A program made the translations under genes and the position numbers. A DNA stretch of 64,000 nucleotides, taken from NCBI GenBank assembly GCA_009192285.1, contig CM018603.1, positions 3,402,588-3,466,587 of the forward strand, in the 5' to 3' direction. Positions 33,701-43,614 of the stretch are shown here, piece by piece (within the stretch, counting starts at the first letter, position 1; each line of letters starts with the position of its first letter). A model generated the notes under the pieces. The model saw only the letters and a list, made by a program, of their open reading frames with translations. It was not told the DNA's origin and did no database searches. The DNA comes from Morchella semilibera (Eukaryota > Ascomycota > Pezizomycetes > Pezizales > Morchellaceae).

Positions 33701-36555
33701 CCCCTAGGTTCTTTTCTTATTTCATCTTTTCTTTCAAAAAGAAAAACAATTTTCTCTAATTTCCTGCAAGTGTCGTGTTATTTTCTTGTCTTCAAAAACA
33801 TGAAAAAAGATTCGGTACTATGGCCTGTTTTAGTTTTTGGTTTTTCGAGACAACAGCACCTTTCCCTTTTTGCTCGCCTTGTTAAATCGAGGTCCCGGCG
33901 CAACAGAAACCAGAGGTTTTTTGTTTTTCTTTCGGACCCGACTCCTCGTTCTTTTTGGTTTCTGGCCAACTCGGGAGCGCCGTAAGCGCATTTGCCAATG
34001 CAAGTTCATTGGTAGGAATTTGTTGGCCCTTGGTAATTATTTTGTTTCAAATGCAATCAAGAATATTCTCTATGGGCAGTTGATGTGGTACTTGGTTGAG
34101 TAGCCGATACGCTGTTACCTGAACTTGTTCCTCCTCACCCACGAAACAGTAACACACCTAACGTCCGCCGTTGAACGATTTGGATATTGTAGCAAAGGAC
34201 ACGAGGTTGTCTTTGCTGCACGGATGGGGTACCCGCAGTACTTTGTGTACTCGATCGATCTGAATCTGAGAAGGTTGATTCTTACCTAATATTAATACCT
34301 TTTGGGATGGATCTAATAATCTCTTTGAGGTTATTGATTTGGACACCATTCTCCTCGGAAAGCGAGCCAATTATTATAGGGTTAGGGAGTCCAGATGAGG
34401 GGGTATTTTTACTTGGGATTTTTTTCCTTTTTTTTTCTGCGCTGCACAAAACTTGAACATAACTGGTTAGAGTTAGAGTCTTTCAGTGCAGCCCTGCAAA
34501 GTAAAGTAAAGGGAAACCCATGCAGCCAAGCCTGTACTGCCATTGAAGCTGACAAGTCACTTTATCAGAAATACACAGTGTAGAATCTTCAGTCCTCAAG
34601 TATTTCTCAGCATGCAGCCATAAGGTCTACTCGCGGCAGGTAAGAGGTACCCGAATATGCAGGTCTTGAGATGCAATTATTATTGGATTAAAAGAGGGAA
34701 GTACACCAATTCAGTGCAGCTGCATTTTCGGGTACTTGTTACCTGTCGCGAGTATCTCTACCTACGTCTTGTTTGTCGGACTCTTGGCTGCATGAATTCC
34801 ACTTCACTTTGAAAACTGTTTGCAGGGTTGCACTCAAAGATTCTGTTGCGGGGCATTGTTTTTTCTATGTAGGCGTGTACCAAATTATGGGGAACCGAGG
34901 TTACTCAAACCAGAACACTTCTCGAAGGGCTGGCACTGGAAGACAAATCTCAACTGTGAGCTGCAATTCACCAATACACTAGAACCGGGTCTAGCCCGCA
35001 ATGGGAAGATGGCGGGTACTGATAAGGGTGCAGAAATATGTGGGCTCTGATAGGCTCTTAAGAGACTGTAGATCCACCGTTTCCTCTTGTGTTCCCCCAC
35101 CCTGCAGTATGATGTGTGGGTGCTGTAAGTAATGTTTCTCTGAAATACATAGGATGGTACCTATGCCAGTATTGTATGTACATACATGTAGGTAATAAAA
35201 CCCATCCCATGGTAGCCGTTCACATAATGTGAGTTCATGAGATTACCCTATATGGATTACCCTTTACTTCCAAAGTTGAATCGTCCGCTGTACTCTCCCC
35301 AGGGGCCGGATGAAAGAGCGTAGAGTACTCTATCTTCTGGGGGATTCCGATTTGCTTTTGTGCCTACATGCAGTACTACAATACTCTACACTCCTCCCTT
35401 TGAGACAGGGAAAAGGGATACTAGAGAATACCTCGTGATGGAGCGACTAGCTAGCGGTCTGAGAAATGCACCTATATCTGTATTTCGGGAGTTTTTGCCC
35501 CGTGTTGGAGATTTCTTTTTCTTGGTGCTAGCTGCTTGGTATTTGTCTCCTGTAAGACATGTCATGTCTTGGAATACTTAACGAAGGTTTACCTGGTGAG
35601 GAATTCTATCTCCACCGCTGAATGTATCCGATACGGCATTACATGTAGTTAACTGAGAAGTGGTGTGGTGGTTGTGGTCGTCCCATCTTTCTACTCTGGA
35701 TGCAGAGTACCTTGCCAGCTATGCGGTCCCAATCGTCATTCTCTTGGTTCAGTTTGCTGTTTCTTATCTGTGCCCATGAGCATCTACTGCCCATCAATCA
35801 ACTCATACTCGTGGTGTTTCTCCATGCTCATCTTGGTTCCCAGCATGCTTCAGCTTGCGGGTGTGTCCGCCATGAATGACACAATAATGCTCTCGCTAGG
35901 CGTGTACTAATGCTTTGCACACACGACACTCCATGCTTGTTTGATTTACATAAGGGCGTCTATTCCCCCATTTTTACCTCGCTTCTGTTTTACCATCTGT
36001 CAATATCTATCCACTTATCTTTCACATCTTTACCTACAGCCTTGTGGTTCATATATCCTGTAAGAAAACGCGTGACCCGCCGAGTGGACCCTGTTTTTAA
36101 TCCTTGAGACATCGATTTGTCACGAGTCATCCATCTCGTACCAGGTTAGCGGAAAGTTTCGAAACATTTGGCTTGCTGCATGAAGAAGAAAGAGTGCACT
36201 GTACCCCATCCGCAGACAGACGTTATCTATCTACAGTGTGCACCCCACTTGCCGGTGTGGTGATTCCCTATCTATACATATATCTATTCAGCCATCCATA
36301 CTCTAGGTGGAGAAGCAAGAGAACAAGACAGGAAAGACAGGCAAGACATACAGGGTAGTCAAACAGTCAGACAGTCAGGCCCGTTATCCGTCATCAAATA
36401 GCAGAAAGAAGCCATTCCCGGTGTTTTAGGCATACATATACATAGGATACAGCGCACTATCTGCCTTTGTGCGCCTAGTTCTGGAACCCATCCAAGCCAC
36501 CAGCCTCATACATAATACAAGAAATATTGTTAGTTAATTCAACGAATCCGTTACG
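30726..36555. other. 5.8-kb unique intergenic region, no gene recognised
   Basis: No open frame here looks like a gene: all are short, with no recognisable domain. Base composition is AT-rich with poly-A and poly-T tracts, including a purine tract at ~31996-32055. The palindrome TACATGTA recurs nine times here (first at 31212, last at 35640). An inverted repeat lies at 34611-34794. The 3' end is probably the promoter and 5' UTR of the gene at 36556. Confidence 0.6.
34611..34794. repeat. Imperfect inverted repeat (35-bp arms plus 10-bp outer arms)
   Basis: The inner arms 34628-34662 and 34720-34754 pair with about four mismatches. The outer arms CATGCAGCCA (34611-34620) and TGGCTGCATG (34785-34794) pair perfectly. 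The loop is 57 nt. It could be a MITE relic or a structured RNA; no coding frame spans it. Confidence 0.7.
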
Positions 36556-38055
36556 ATGGAGCTACTCCTGACTCCCGCTAGGACAACATCCTTATCCTCA
36601 GCTACCTTCACTACCACCACTACCGCTGTCTCTCTCCTCTCTTCCTCCAACCTTCACCATCACAACTCACACTCCCACTGTCTTGTTCGATCGCTTTCCG
36701 CCTCATCCTCGGACGACGATATATTACTATCTTCTGATACTGCAGTCGTACATGAAAAAATACATTCCTGGTATTCCCATCAAACATCGTCGTCGTCGCC
36801 GCCGAACATGATGTCTGCCCAATCATTACCTTTGACTTCCTCCAGCCCTATGGTTATCCCCACAAAGGGTACCTCCAGGTCAAGAAGAAATCACAAGAAC
36901 AAGAAACATGCAGGTATAGCACCGGCGGTTGCTGCCCTCCTGGCGGTAACGGCTATCCCCCCCCCAGGTTCAAGAAAGCAAAGAGTTGCTCTGCGACAGC
37001 AGCAACAAGAACGACGGCCCTCCCCGAATGTCTTCATTGAGCCTCCAACACCTTCCGACGACATATCTTTGTCTTTTGATGACGCCCTTGGAGAGTCTGT
37101 TTTTCTTGGTTTGGAATCCGTTGCTCTATCTCGTGATCCCTCGAGAGATTCCACTCGATCTTCACTTTCTCTGCTCCTTGGTCCCCCGGATTATGACGAT
37201 GATACGTCCTCTTCACTCCAAAAATCACCAAGCGATAGCCACCTGTCAGTTCGGTCCGATTCATCAGATTCCGTACCTTCTCTTGAGGATGACGACCGCT
37301 CTACATTTTCGTGGAGCAGTTTTCAATCGTTGCCCCCCTCTCGAAAACGTCCCGCCGGTGATCCCCGGGCTCGAATCCTAGCATCGAATTCTGAGGAGTG
37401 TCCCTTCGATCACCCGCTAATGTTCGATTCCGACGACGATATTGCAGAACCTGTGCTTGAGCCAGAGTTAGGTTTCTTTTCCGAGGATGCTCTCAAGCGG
37501 GTGACCCGCCGCCTCAATTTCAAGTCAAATTTGACTGCCTCGATTCGCGTCCTTAAATCGGCTGCCCGGAGCTTTTCATCCATTTCAGTTGCTGCACCCT
37601 TTACCCAGCCAGACGATTACCTTACCCGAAGCATCCTTTCAATATCACCTCAATTCACAGATGAGAAGCGACCAGCCCTTAGCCTTGATACACCAACACC
37701 AGCGCTTCGCCGTTATCTAAATCCGACAAATGCCGCCCCCGATTCCCCTTGCACTGGGGCGATCCAGATGCAAACCTACTCTTCATCACAAAGAACTAGC
37801 AAAGGGACAGACAGGGATTCGTCCGTTGCAAATTCCCGCGTATCTAACCCGGCCACACGACCACGCGAGGTTAGGGAAAATGGCGATTTTCTTCGCGTCA
37901 TTGTTTTAGAGATGAACATGCGTCGGCGAGGCAAACTGAGCGACACCGCACACGGGAAGGCCAAAATTGCCCTCCCGCCACGTCAACCATACAAGTATAG
38001 GGTACTGGGAGATGCCAGACGCTGGGAGGCTTGGACATGCAGTTACGATGAATAA
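36556..38055 (+). CDS. Conserved Ser-rich fungal protein of unknown function
   Basis: Single 499-codon frame starting ATG 36556. The N-terminal ~100 residues are Ser/Thr/His-rich and low in complexity. A basic patch (RSRRNHKNKKHAG) leads into the hydrophobic IAPAVAALLAVTAIPPPGS (~residues 118-138). The middle is acidic and Ser-rich. The C-terminal half has ordered blocks: FKSNLTASIRVLKSAARSFSS (~325-345 region), QPDDYLTRSILSISPQFTDE, TPALRRYLNP and a final REVRENGDFLRVIVLEMNMR. From memory these blocks are conserved in uncharacterised Pezizomycotina proteins, but I can name no function. The frame is clean, unlike the surrounding transposons. Its promoter region (35.6-36.5 kb) is unique sequence. 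Confidence 0.85.
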   Translation: MELLLTPARTTSLSSATFTTTTTAVSLLSSSNLHHHNSHSHCLVRSLSASSSDDDILLSSDTAVVHEKIHSWYSHQTSSSSPPNMMSAQSLPLTSSSPMVIPTKGTSRSRRNHKNKKHAGIAPAVAALLAVTAIPPPGSRKQRVALRQQQQERRPSPNVFIEPPTPSDDISLSFDDALGESVFLGLESVALSRDPSRDSTRSSLSLLLGPPDYDDDTSSSLQKSPSDSHLSVRSDSSDSVPSLEDDDRSTFSWSSFQSLPPSRKRPAGDPRARILASNSEECPFDHPLMFDSDDDIAEPVLEPELGFFSEDALKRVTRRLNFKSNLTASIRVLKSAARSFSSISVAAPFTQPDDYLTRSILSISPQFTDEKRPALSLDTPTPALRRYLNPTNAAPDSPCTGAIQMQTYSSSQRTSKGTDRDSSVANSRVSNPATRPREVRENGDFLRVIVLEMNMRRRGKLSDTAHGKAKIALPPRQPYKYRVLGDARRWEAWTCSYDE

Positions 38056-39148
38056 TGCTATGCAAGAGATGGGGCGGAACACTTCCGAAACACTCCAATT
38101 CCGGAATTCCTTGACGCCATCGGATTTTAGGGCCTCCGCCAGTATTGGTGTGCTGTACAGCGAGCATGAGGCGATATTCTAAAATACTTTCTTATTTCTT
38201 TTTAGGGGTGAACGAACCACAGGGTGGGGGGTGTTCTTGGAGTAGTGTTCTTGGTATTTATTGCTTTTTCTTCCCTTACTTCTCCTGCTAGGCCGTTTCT
38301 CCAGAACTCGTGATTGGGATGTACGAATTGAGACAGCGAACTTTCATTGGATTACTCTCGGTTGTTACATGTAGGGTTAGCATTTTTACTTTCTTTTGCT
38401 GTTATAAATTTTATGGGGGTTTTGTTGGTATTTCTTTTGTTTGCATAGTTCTCTGGTTTGGGCTTCATGTACTTACATGTCCATTTGCTTTTCTTTTGTT
38501 TCTACTGCAGAATACCTTATTTTATTGGTCCAGAAATTCGTTTGGGTTTTACTGTATAGGTGGATGGAGGTTTGGTTTCTAGATAATTAGTTCGTAGGTC
38601 AATTACTTAAGTGGTCTTCAGCTAGGAATTTAGTTACAAAAATTTTGGGGCTGATGTTGACGGCTTTATTTGAAATTTTGATGTCGGCCACCTCATCTTC
38701 TGTGTTGCTGTAAGCCCTCAGGGCGAAGGAATAATCTTGAACGAGGCCGAATTGTGCGGAGGCCGCTCTCTTATAATCTGAGCAATATTCTCTGTTCTTC
38801 CACCATTACTACTCTAGTAGTATCATTTTATAATAACCGGGATACTTATAAGAGTTTTGATTCCATCAGGGCGTATATCCACTGTGCATAATATTCCCTG
38901 CTGACGTCGACGTGAGAGTATGCTACGCGGGTGTGGATGATGTGAATATGCGCCTTGATGGCATCAGATGATGAGATCCTGTGTCTCGCCTATGTAAAGT
39001 CCATTTTCGGAGAAAGATTTTCTATGTTGTGTTTGAGAAACCGTTCTACCAATAATCCGATGTTAAATTACTACTATCTAATTGTTGATTATCAATCTAG
39101 TTACAAGTCAAGCGCTATTAATACTCTACCATTCGTCCATACCACCCT
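38056..39148. other. Intergenic region between convergent host genes
   Basis: Both flanking genes end here (plus-strand gene at 38055, minus-strand gene at 39149). T-rich tracts at 38205-38560 and a TACATGTA octamer at 38366-38373 are seen. No gene was found; 3' UTRs of both genes are expected. Confidence 0.6.
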
Positions 39149-41116
39149 TTATCCTCTGGCCAACTTAATGTCTTTCATTATATGTAGCACTATTGCCGAC
39201 TGTGATGGTATTTTGACGCCTTGTCTTCTAACGGATTGCCATACTTCGCCTTGGACACTCTTAGGGAGTTTCATCCCCTTCAGACTCTGGTCTATCAACC
39301 AGGTACCAACAACAAACTCATCCCTACTAAGTCTACCTTTCATACCCCGATCGACAAGGTCCCAAATACTTGCTAAATGTTCGGGTGGAAGCCTCGACCT
39401 AATCCAAATATCTCTCGCTACCAAGGAGTCTACGCAATCCGTCAAACTTTCTATATTGCTTGGTGTTGACCACACATGTTCTTGTAGATGAGGACCGTGT
39501 GGCCCACAAGCTTTTTCTCTGTGTAAACCGAGCGAATCGGATACAGATCCCTCTAAGCTCAAATCACATGTGGCTAGTAGAAGGCCTTTATTTACAGCCC
39601 ACAGTCCTTCATAGCGTTTTCGCTCTACATCGGTAATAAGATTCATCCAACGCCGGCTCTCTCCCTCAGAAAGTTTATGGGGGTGATGCTTTACGATATT
39701 TGACATCTGGCTTTGGGAATTGGCTTCGCTAGGTAAAGGCTTAGGTTCTCTCATGGTTTCCCGAAGACCTGTCTTTAGGGGTGGGGGGAGACTTCTCCGA
39801 CGACCACGGCGCGGTGGAGGCGGTGCAGGGGGCTTCCTTGGTACAGATGAATTCACTCGTGATTGTACGAAGGATGTCGCTATAACAGAATCACCGGCCA
39901 AATTCTGTGATAATGGCAGTGGCTGGCCACAGCTCCGGTGGACGTATGAAGTATTGTGGGATGCGGTTGAAAATTCCGCGGCGGACACTACGGTCAAGGC
40001 CTTATTGCACGTCGTTTGGTGAGAAATATTGCCTAGTGAAAGGCGTCTCTTGGGTGGGGGGGATGTTGGCAAAACTGTTGGATCCGATAGGGAAGGTTTT
40101 AATAACATTGATGAGCGAGCAGTGTCGTGCTTTGAGCACCCCGATCCCTCCGACAACGCATCAGAGATATCCTCGCTTTCTAAAGTCTTGCCATTGGATA
40201 CGTTCAAATTGTTCTGTCCCCTTCTCGGGGGGGGCAACTTTGGAGGTTGAGATTTAAGGGTGGAATCTTTCGAAATCTTTGGCTGGACTACCAATGTAGG
40301 TGCTAAAGGTGCATTTTGGTGATCTGATAAGGTGGTCGTCTTGGAGAACGTAAAAGTCCCCGGTTCAAGGGGAGGGGTTGACGGTTCGTGTGCTGTATTA
40401 TGTGGGTTTTGACGGTTGTTAAAGTTTAAACTAGCTGGAATTCCTTGGGCTGGTTGTGAACTTTGCTTGAGGATAGGACTGCCTGCCCTTAAATTCTGCG
40501 GGGAGTCAGAAGACGAAAGTTGAGTGGCTAGAATTGTGGCTGTCAATGATGGGTGTCTTGCAACCGGTCGAGTAAATCTTGGAGCGCATATTGTGGGGAA
40601 GGAAACTGCCTCTATGGTAGCTATCTGCTTCGAAGGGCCTTTTTCAAACAAATTTTTGAGCGAACATATATCCTCTAGTGAGGTTGAATCAACACCTGGA
40701 GGGTTTAGATTTGATAGCCTGTTTCGGTCCAGCCAATGTTCTTCCAGAGCAACACTATCTTCAACTAGCCGACGGCAATTATTCACCGTAGCGGCCGAGG
40801 GCATTCTATTACCACTCTTCTCGGCTTTTATGCTGCCTTTGGCCATTGGAATTCTGGATTTTGCGGCGATATTTGCAGCAACCATTGATTGGGGTGAGAG
40901 GGGGTTTGTTCCGGATGGTTGGTAATAGTGCTCCTGCATCTTTTCCTTCAGTTTACTCTTTTCGATAGGCGGCAGATGGTCCTTATCGATTGGTGAGCTA
41001 TTGTAGACCTTATTGGTCACACGCCCCTTTTGGATAACGCAGCGACTGCTGTAGTCCGCTGTCAAGGATGTAAGGTTTGTTACTCTTCGAGTGTTTGGTG
41101 CAGAGTTTCGGTTCAT
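39149..41116 (-). CDS. IRS4: EH-domain protein, Irs4/Tax4-like
   Basis: 655 codons on the minus strand, starting ATG 41116. The long N-terminal part is disordered, with Pro-rich blocks such as RKPPAPPPPRRGRRRSLPPP (~residues 435-455). The C-terminal ~130 residues form an EH domain: LSEGESRRWMNLITDVERKR, then DIWIRSRLPPEHLASIWDL and GRLSRDEFVVGTWLIDQSLK. In yeast, Irs4 and Tax4 bind the phosphatase Inp51 through this domain and influence phosphoinositide levels, cell-wall signalling and rDNA silencing. A similar role is inferred. The gene is intact and convergent with the Ser-rich gene. An upstream exon cannot be excluded, although the start is a good ATG. Confidence 0.85.
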   Translation of the reverse strand: MNRNSAPNTRRVTNLTSLTADYSSRCVIQKGRVTNKVYNSSPIDKDHLPPIEKSKLKEKMQEHYYQPSGTNPLSPQSMVAANIAAKSRIPMAKGSIKAEKSGNRMPSAATVNNCRRLVEDSVALEEHWLDRNRLSNLNPPGVDSTSLEDICSLKNLFEKGPSKQIATIEAVSFPTICAPRFTRPVARHPSLTATILATQLSSSDSPQNLRAGSPILKQSSQPAQGIPASLNFNNRQNPHNTAHEPSTPPLEPGTFTFSKTTTLSDHQNAPLAPTLVVQPKISKDSTLKSQPPKLPPPRRGQNNLNVSNGKTLESEDISDALSEGSGCSKHDTARSSMLLKPSLSDPTVLPTSPPPKRRLSLGNISHQTTCNKALTVVSAAEFSTASHNTSYVHRSCGQPLPLSQNLAGDSVIATSFVQSRVNSSVPRKPPAPPPPRRGRRRSLPPPLKTGLRETMREPKPLPSEANSQSQMSNIVKHHPHKLSEGESRRWMNLITDVERKRYEGLWAVNKGLLLATCDLSLEGSVSDSLGLHREKACGPHGPHLQEHVWSTPSNIESLTDCVDSLVARDIWIRSRLPPEHLASIWDLVDRGMKGRLSRDEFVVGTWLIDQSLKGMKLPKSVQGEVWQSVRRQGVKIPSQSAIVLHIMKDIKLARG

Positions 41117-42001
41117 GGAAAAGCAGAAAATCAGTTAGATGCGAAGGTCCGCATGGCGGCACAGTGAATTAACCGTGTAGTAGGATGGTTAAGAGATAGT
41201 TGAAACGGTTTGTTCGGGACGGATCCACATGTAGGGTTAAGTGGGAAGGCACCATTCGCCCGGGTCAACACGCGGAATAGAGAGGTTTCGCTATTGGTAT
41301 CCGATAGCAATAGCGCTCTGCCTTGGCGCCTAGACCGGGGCTGGTGGGTCCGTTGTAGAGAATAATTTTCAAGAGGTTTTGCTTCGGCAATACTGAATGC
41401 CCGTTCCACGAAGTGTTGATATATCAAAATGGCGGTCCTATCAAAAGTGCAAAGGAATCGGGTTGCTGCTGGTGTAGTGACAGCAACAATTTCACTACTT
41501 TTATCCACTGTCGCATTGATTTTGCATGAGAGATTGGAGAATGAGAGGAGGGACTCGGCCTGGCGTTCTAGGAGGAAGGCCCACAAGTACCGTCTTCAAC
41601 TTGCAATACCTTCGGGGCCAGACTTTCACTTTGAGAATTACAATGAAATATGGTGCCTTGAGTTTTTACGGTATGCATAAGCAACTGCCAGCTGATATAA
41701 ATAATAGCACTAATAATTGTGAAAACCAGATTTACTACTATCCAGATTAGACACTTTCTCCCATACCTTTGCCTAAATCAGATCAGATTCTGGTCAAAAA
41801 TTACCTGCAACGAAGAAACTGCATTTTCAATTCTGGTTTATCGGTTATTAGCACCTTGCAGGCTTAAGGCATTAATGCATGTTTTTCAACGTTCGAGGAG
41901 CTGGATATCCATTGTTTTTAACGATGTAGTTGACTATTTGATAATATCACGGCGTACTACGAACTTCGCAAAGGAGGAGGATATTAGAGAATAGGTTTTT
42001 A
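41117..42001. other. Upstream region of the EH-domain gene
   Basis: No supported gene. Overlapping frames on both strands (41131-41586 and 41429-41680) lack any recognisable domain. CACATGTAGGG at ~41228 is close to the TACATGTA motif. Probably 5' UTR and promoter of the EH-domain gene. Confidence 0.5.
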
Positions 42002-42466
42002 GTGATGAGGTTTCTTTTGGGGTATTGGAGTTTCTATGGGTTTCCGTTACACAATGTGATGAGTCATGATTGTACAGGGATTAGGAGGGGTATATATATA
42101 TATCGTTATGGATCTTTCCTTTGTTCTTTTCTTTCTCTTTCTTTTCTTACGTGTTCTTCCTGTTATCAACCCTACGGTTTAGTTCTGTTTGTCTCTTGTT
42201 TCTAGTTCTAAATAAACGACGTCATTACCATAGTTCTGACAAGATCCCCTTTGGTCTTCCATAGTACCTCGCCTTACCTCGCCTTGCCCATACATCAGCA
42301 AACTCAACTTATGACTGCAGTCTCCCAACAGTCTCCCAAGTCTCCTGAGATTCTCCTGAGACTCCTGGAGATCTTTTGAGTCTCCTGAGGCTCAGGAGAT
42401 ATCAGGAGATAAATGAAGTCTTGCTGATGTAGTCCATGACCGTAGTTCGTATTATCTACTGGTACC
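42002..42466 (+). repeat. Divergent family-A-like LTR fragment with MITE
   Basis: Plus-sense LTR features follow the order of the family-A LTR: GTTTCTATGGGTTTC, a TATA stretch (GTATATATATATATCG, ~42090), CCTCGCCTTGCCCATA and TAGTCCATGACCGTAGT. It is interrupted by the MITE at 42293 and cut at 42466 by a family-B LTR fragment. Confidence 0.7.
42293..42429 (-). mobile_element. 137-bp MITE in LTR fragment, TSD TA
   Basis: Ends CATCAGCAAACTC and GTCTTGCTGATG. TA duplications lie at 42291-42292 and 42430-42431. The empty site in family-A LTRs reads GCCCATAGTCCATG. Confidence 0.9.
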
Positions 42467-42872
42467 TGTGACGGAGTAACCTGACCCAAAGAAAAAGATG
42501 ACAATAATGACCCAGAAGAACTCGAGGAGTACAGTCTAAGCGACGAGGGGACCGACGAAGACAGAGGCAACACCGGGCAAGTACAAGCACATGCACTGGC
42601 AAAAGCAAAGGCAAGGGCAAAGACACAAGGTAACAGGACAGGGGAAGTGAGGACCGAATGGACCTCAAGGAGAAGGATGGGAGGTACTATGAATTTCCTC
42701 GTTCTAGAAGACAGAGTCTTTGGTAAGAGAGGCTATGGCTTAGAAATAGGAGTAGATTCCTATGTACCGAGATAACAGGAAGACGAGCCAGAGAGAAAAG
42801 AAAGAAAGAACTAAGGAAAATATCTATCCCCACCATTTAACACCCCTCCTTCACCAGTCCGCTATGACTCAT
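42467..42872 (-). repeat. Family-B LTR fragment (5'-truncated in coding sense)
   Basis: Begins TGTGACGGAG on the plus strand and matches the family-B LTR for ~405 bp to GCTATGACTCAT. It then joins unrelated sequence starting TGTTACAGG. Confidence 0.8.
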
Positions 42873-42959
42873 TGTTACAGGATTTGGAGACAGGAAGACC
42901 AGCGAAGCCTCTCTATGCTACTGAACTCCCAATTGGGGCCCCAGAGAGGTACAGTGGTG
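42873..42959. other. Left part of the target sequence of element D
   Basis: This 87-bp piece continues at 49188 once element D and one TSD are ignored. A plus-strand frame is open across the join (ETGRPAKPLYATELPIGAPE ...). I do not recognise it; it may be part of another element. Confidence 0.4.
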
Positions 42960-43593
42960 TGTGACGGAGTAACCCGACGCAAAGAAGAAGATGACAATGA
43001 TGACGCAGAGGGACTCGAGGAGCACAGTGTACTCGACGAGGGGGCCGATGAAGACAAGAACAACGCCGGGCAGGCACAAGCACAGGCACCGGCGAAGACA
43101 AAGGCAAGAGCAAGGGCACAAAAGCACAGAGCAGGGAGAGTGAGGACCGAAGGGACCTCAGCGAGAACGATGAGGGATACTATGAGTTTCCTCTTGTCAG
43201 AGGATCGAGTCTTTGGTACGAGAGGCTATGGCTTTAGAAATAGGAGTAGATTCCTATGTACCGAGATAACAGGAAGACGAGACAGAGAAGAAAGAAAGAA
43301 AGAACTAAGGAAAACATCTATCCCCGCTATTTAACACACCTCCTCCACTAGTCCGCTATGACTCACACTCTTGCTCATGGAACCTCATAGAAACCCGTCG
43401 CTACCACACCTCGTAATCCTCCCCACCATCTCCGCTATTCTACATTACCAATCCATCACGCCATCGAACCTCCTAGAACCTAATGACGACAGCCTCCACC
43501 TCGTACTCCCCACCCTCGCTTATCATTACCTTAACAACCACAATCGTACATCGCCTACCGGACTGTCGGGACAACTGCCAAGATGCCGGGACA
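42960..43593 (-). repeat. Element D 3' LTR
   Basis: 634 bp, TGTGACGGAG to CCGGGACA on the plus strand; nearly identical to 48554-49187. Confidence 0.95.
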
Positions 43594-43614
43594 GATCAGG
43601 TCCCCTCCAAGGGC

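Noticed and set aside
33544-34103. Several 60-110-codon frames in the unique region
   Set aside because: Overlapping frames on both strands in AT-rich DNA with no motifs; chance frames.
34370-34395. AGGGTTAGGGAG, telomere-like; also GGGTTAGGGTTGGGG at 29840
   Set aside because: At most two units, no tandem array; too short to claim an internal telomere.
36556-38055. Signal peptide or membrane protein call for the Ser-rich gene
   Set aside because: The only hydrophobic stretch (~118-138) is internal, short and Ala/Pro-rich; no N-terminal signal seen.
41131-41586. 151-codon minus frame upstream of the EH-domain gene as a separate gene or 5' exon
   Set aside because: No domain, low-complexity sequence, a plus-strand frame overlaps, and the EH gene has its own ATG.
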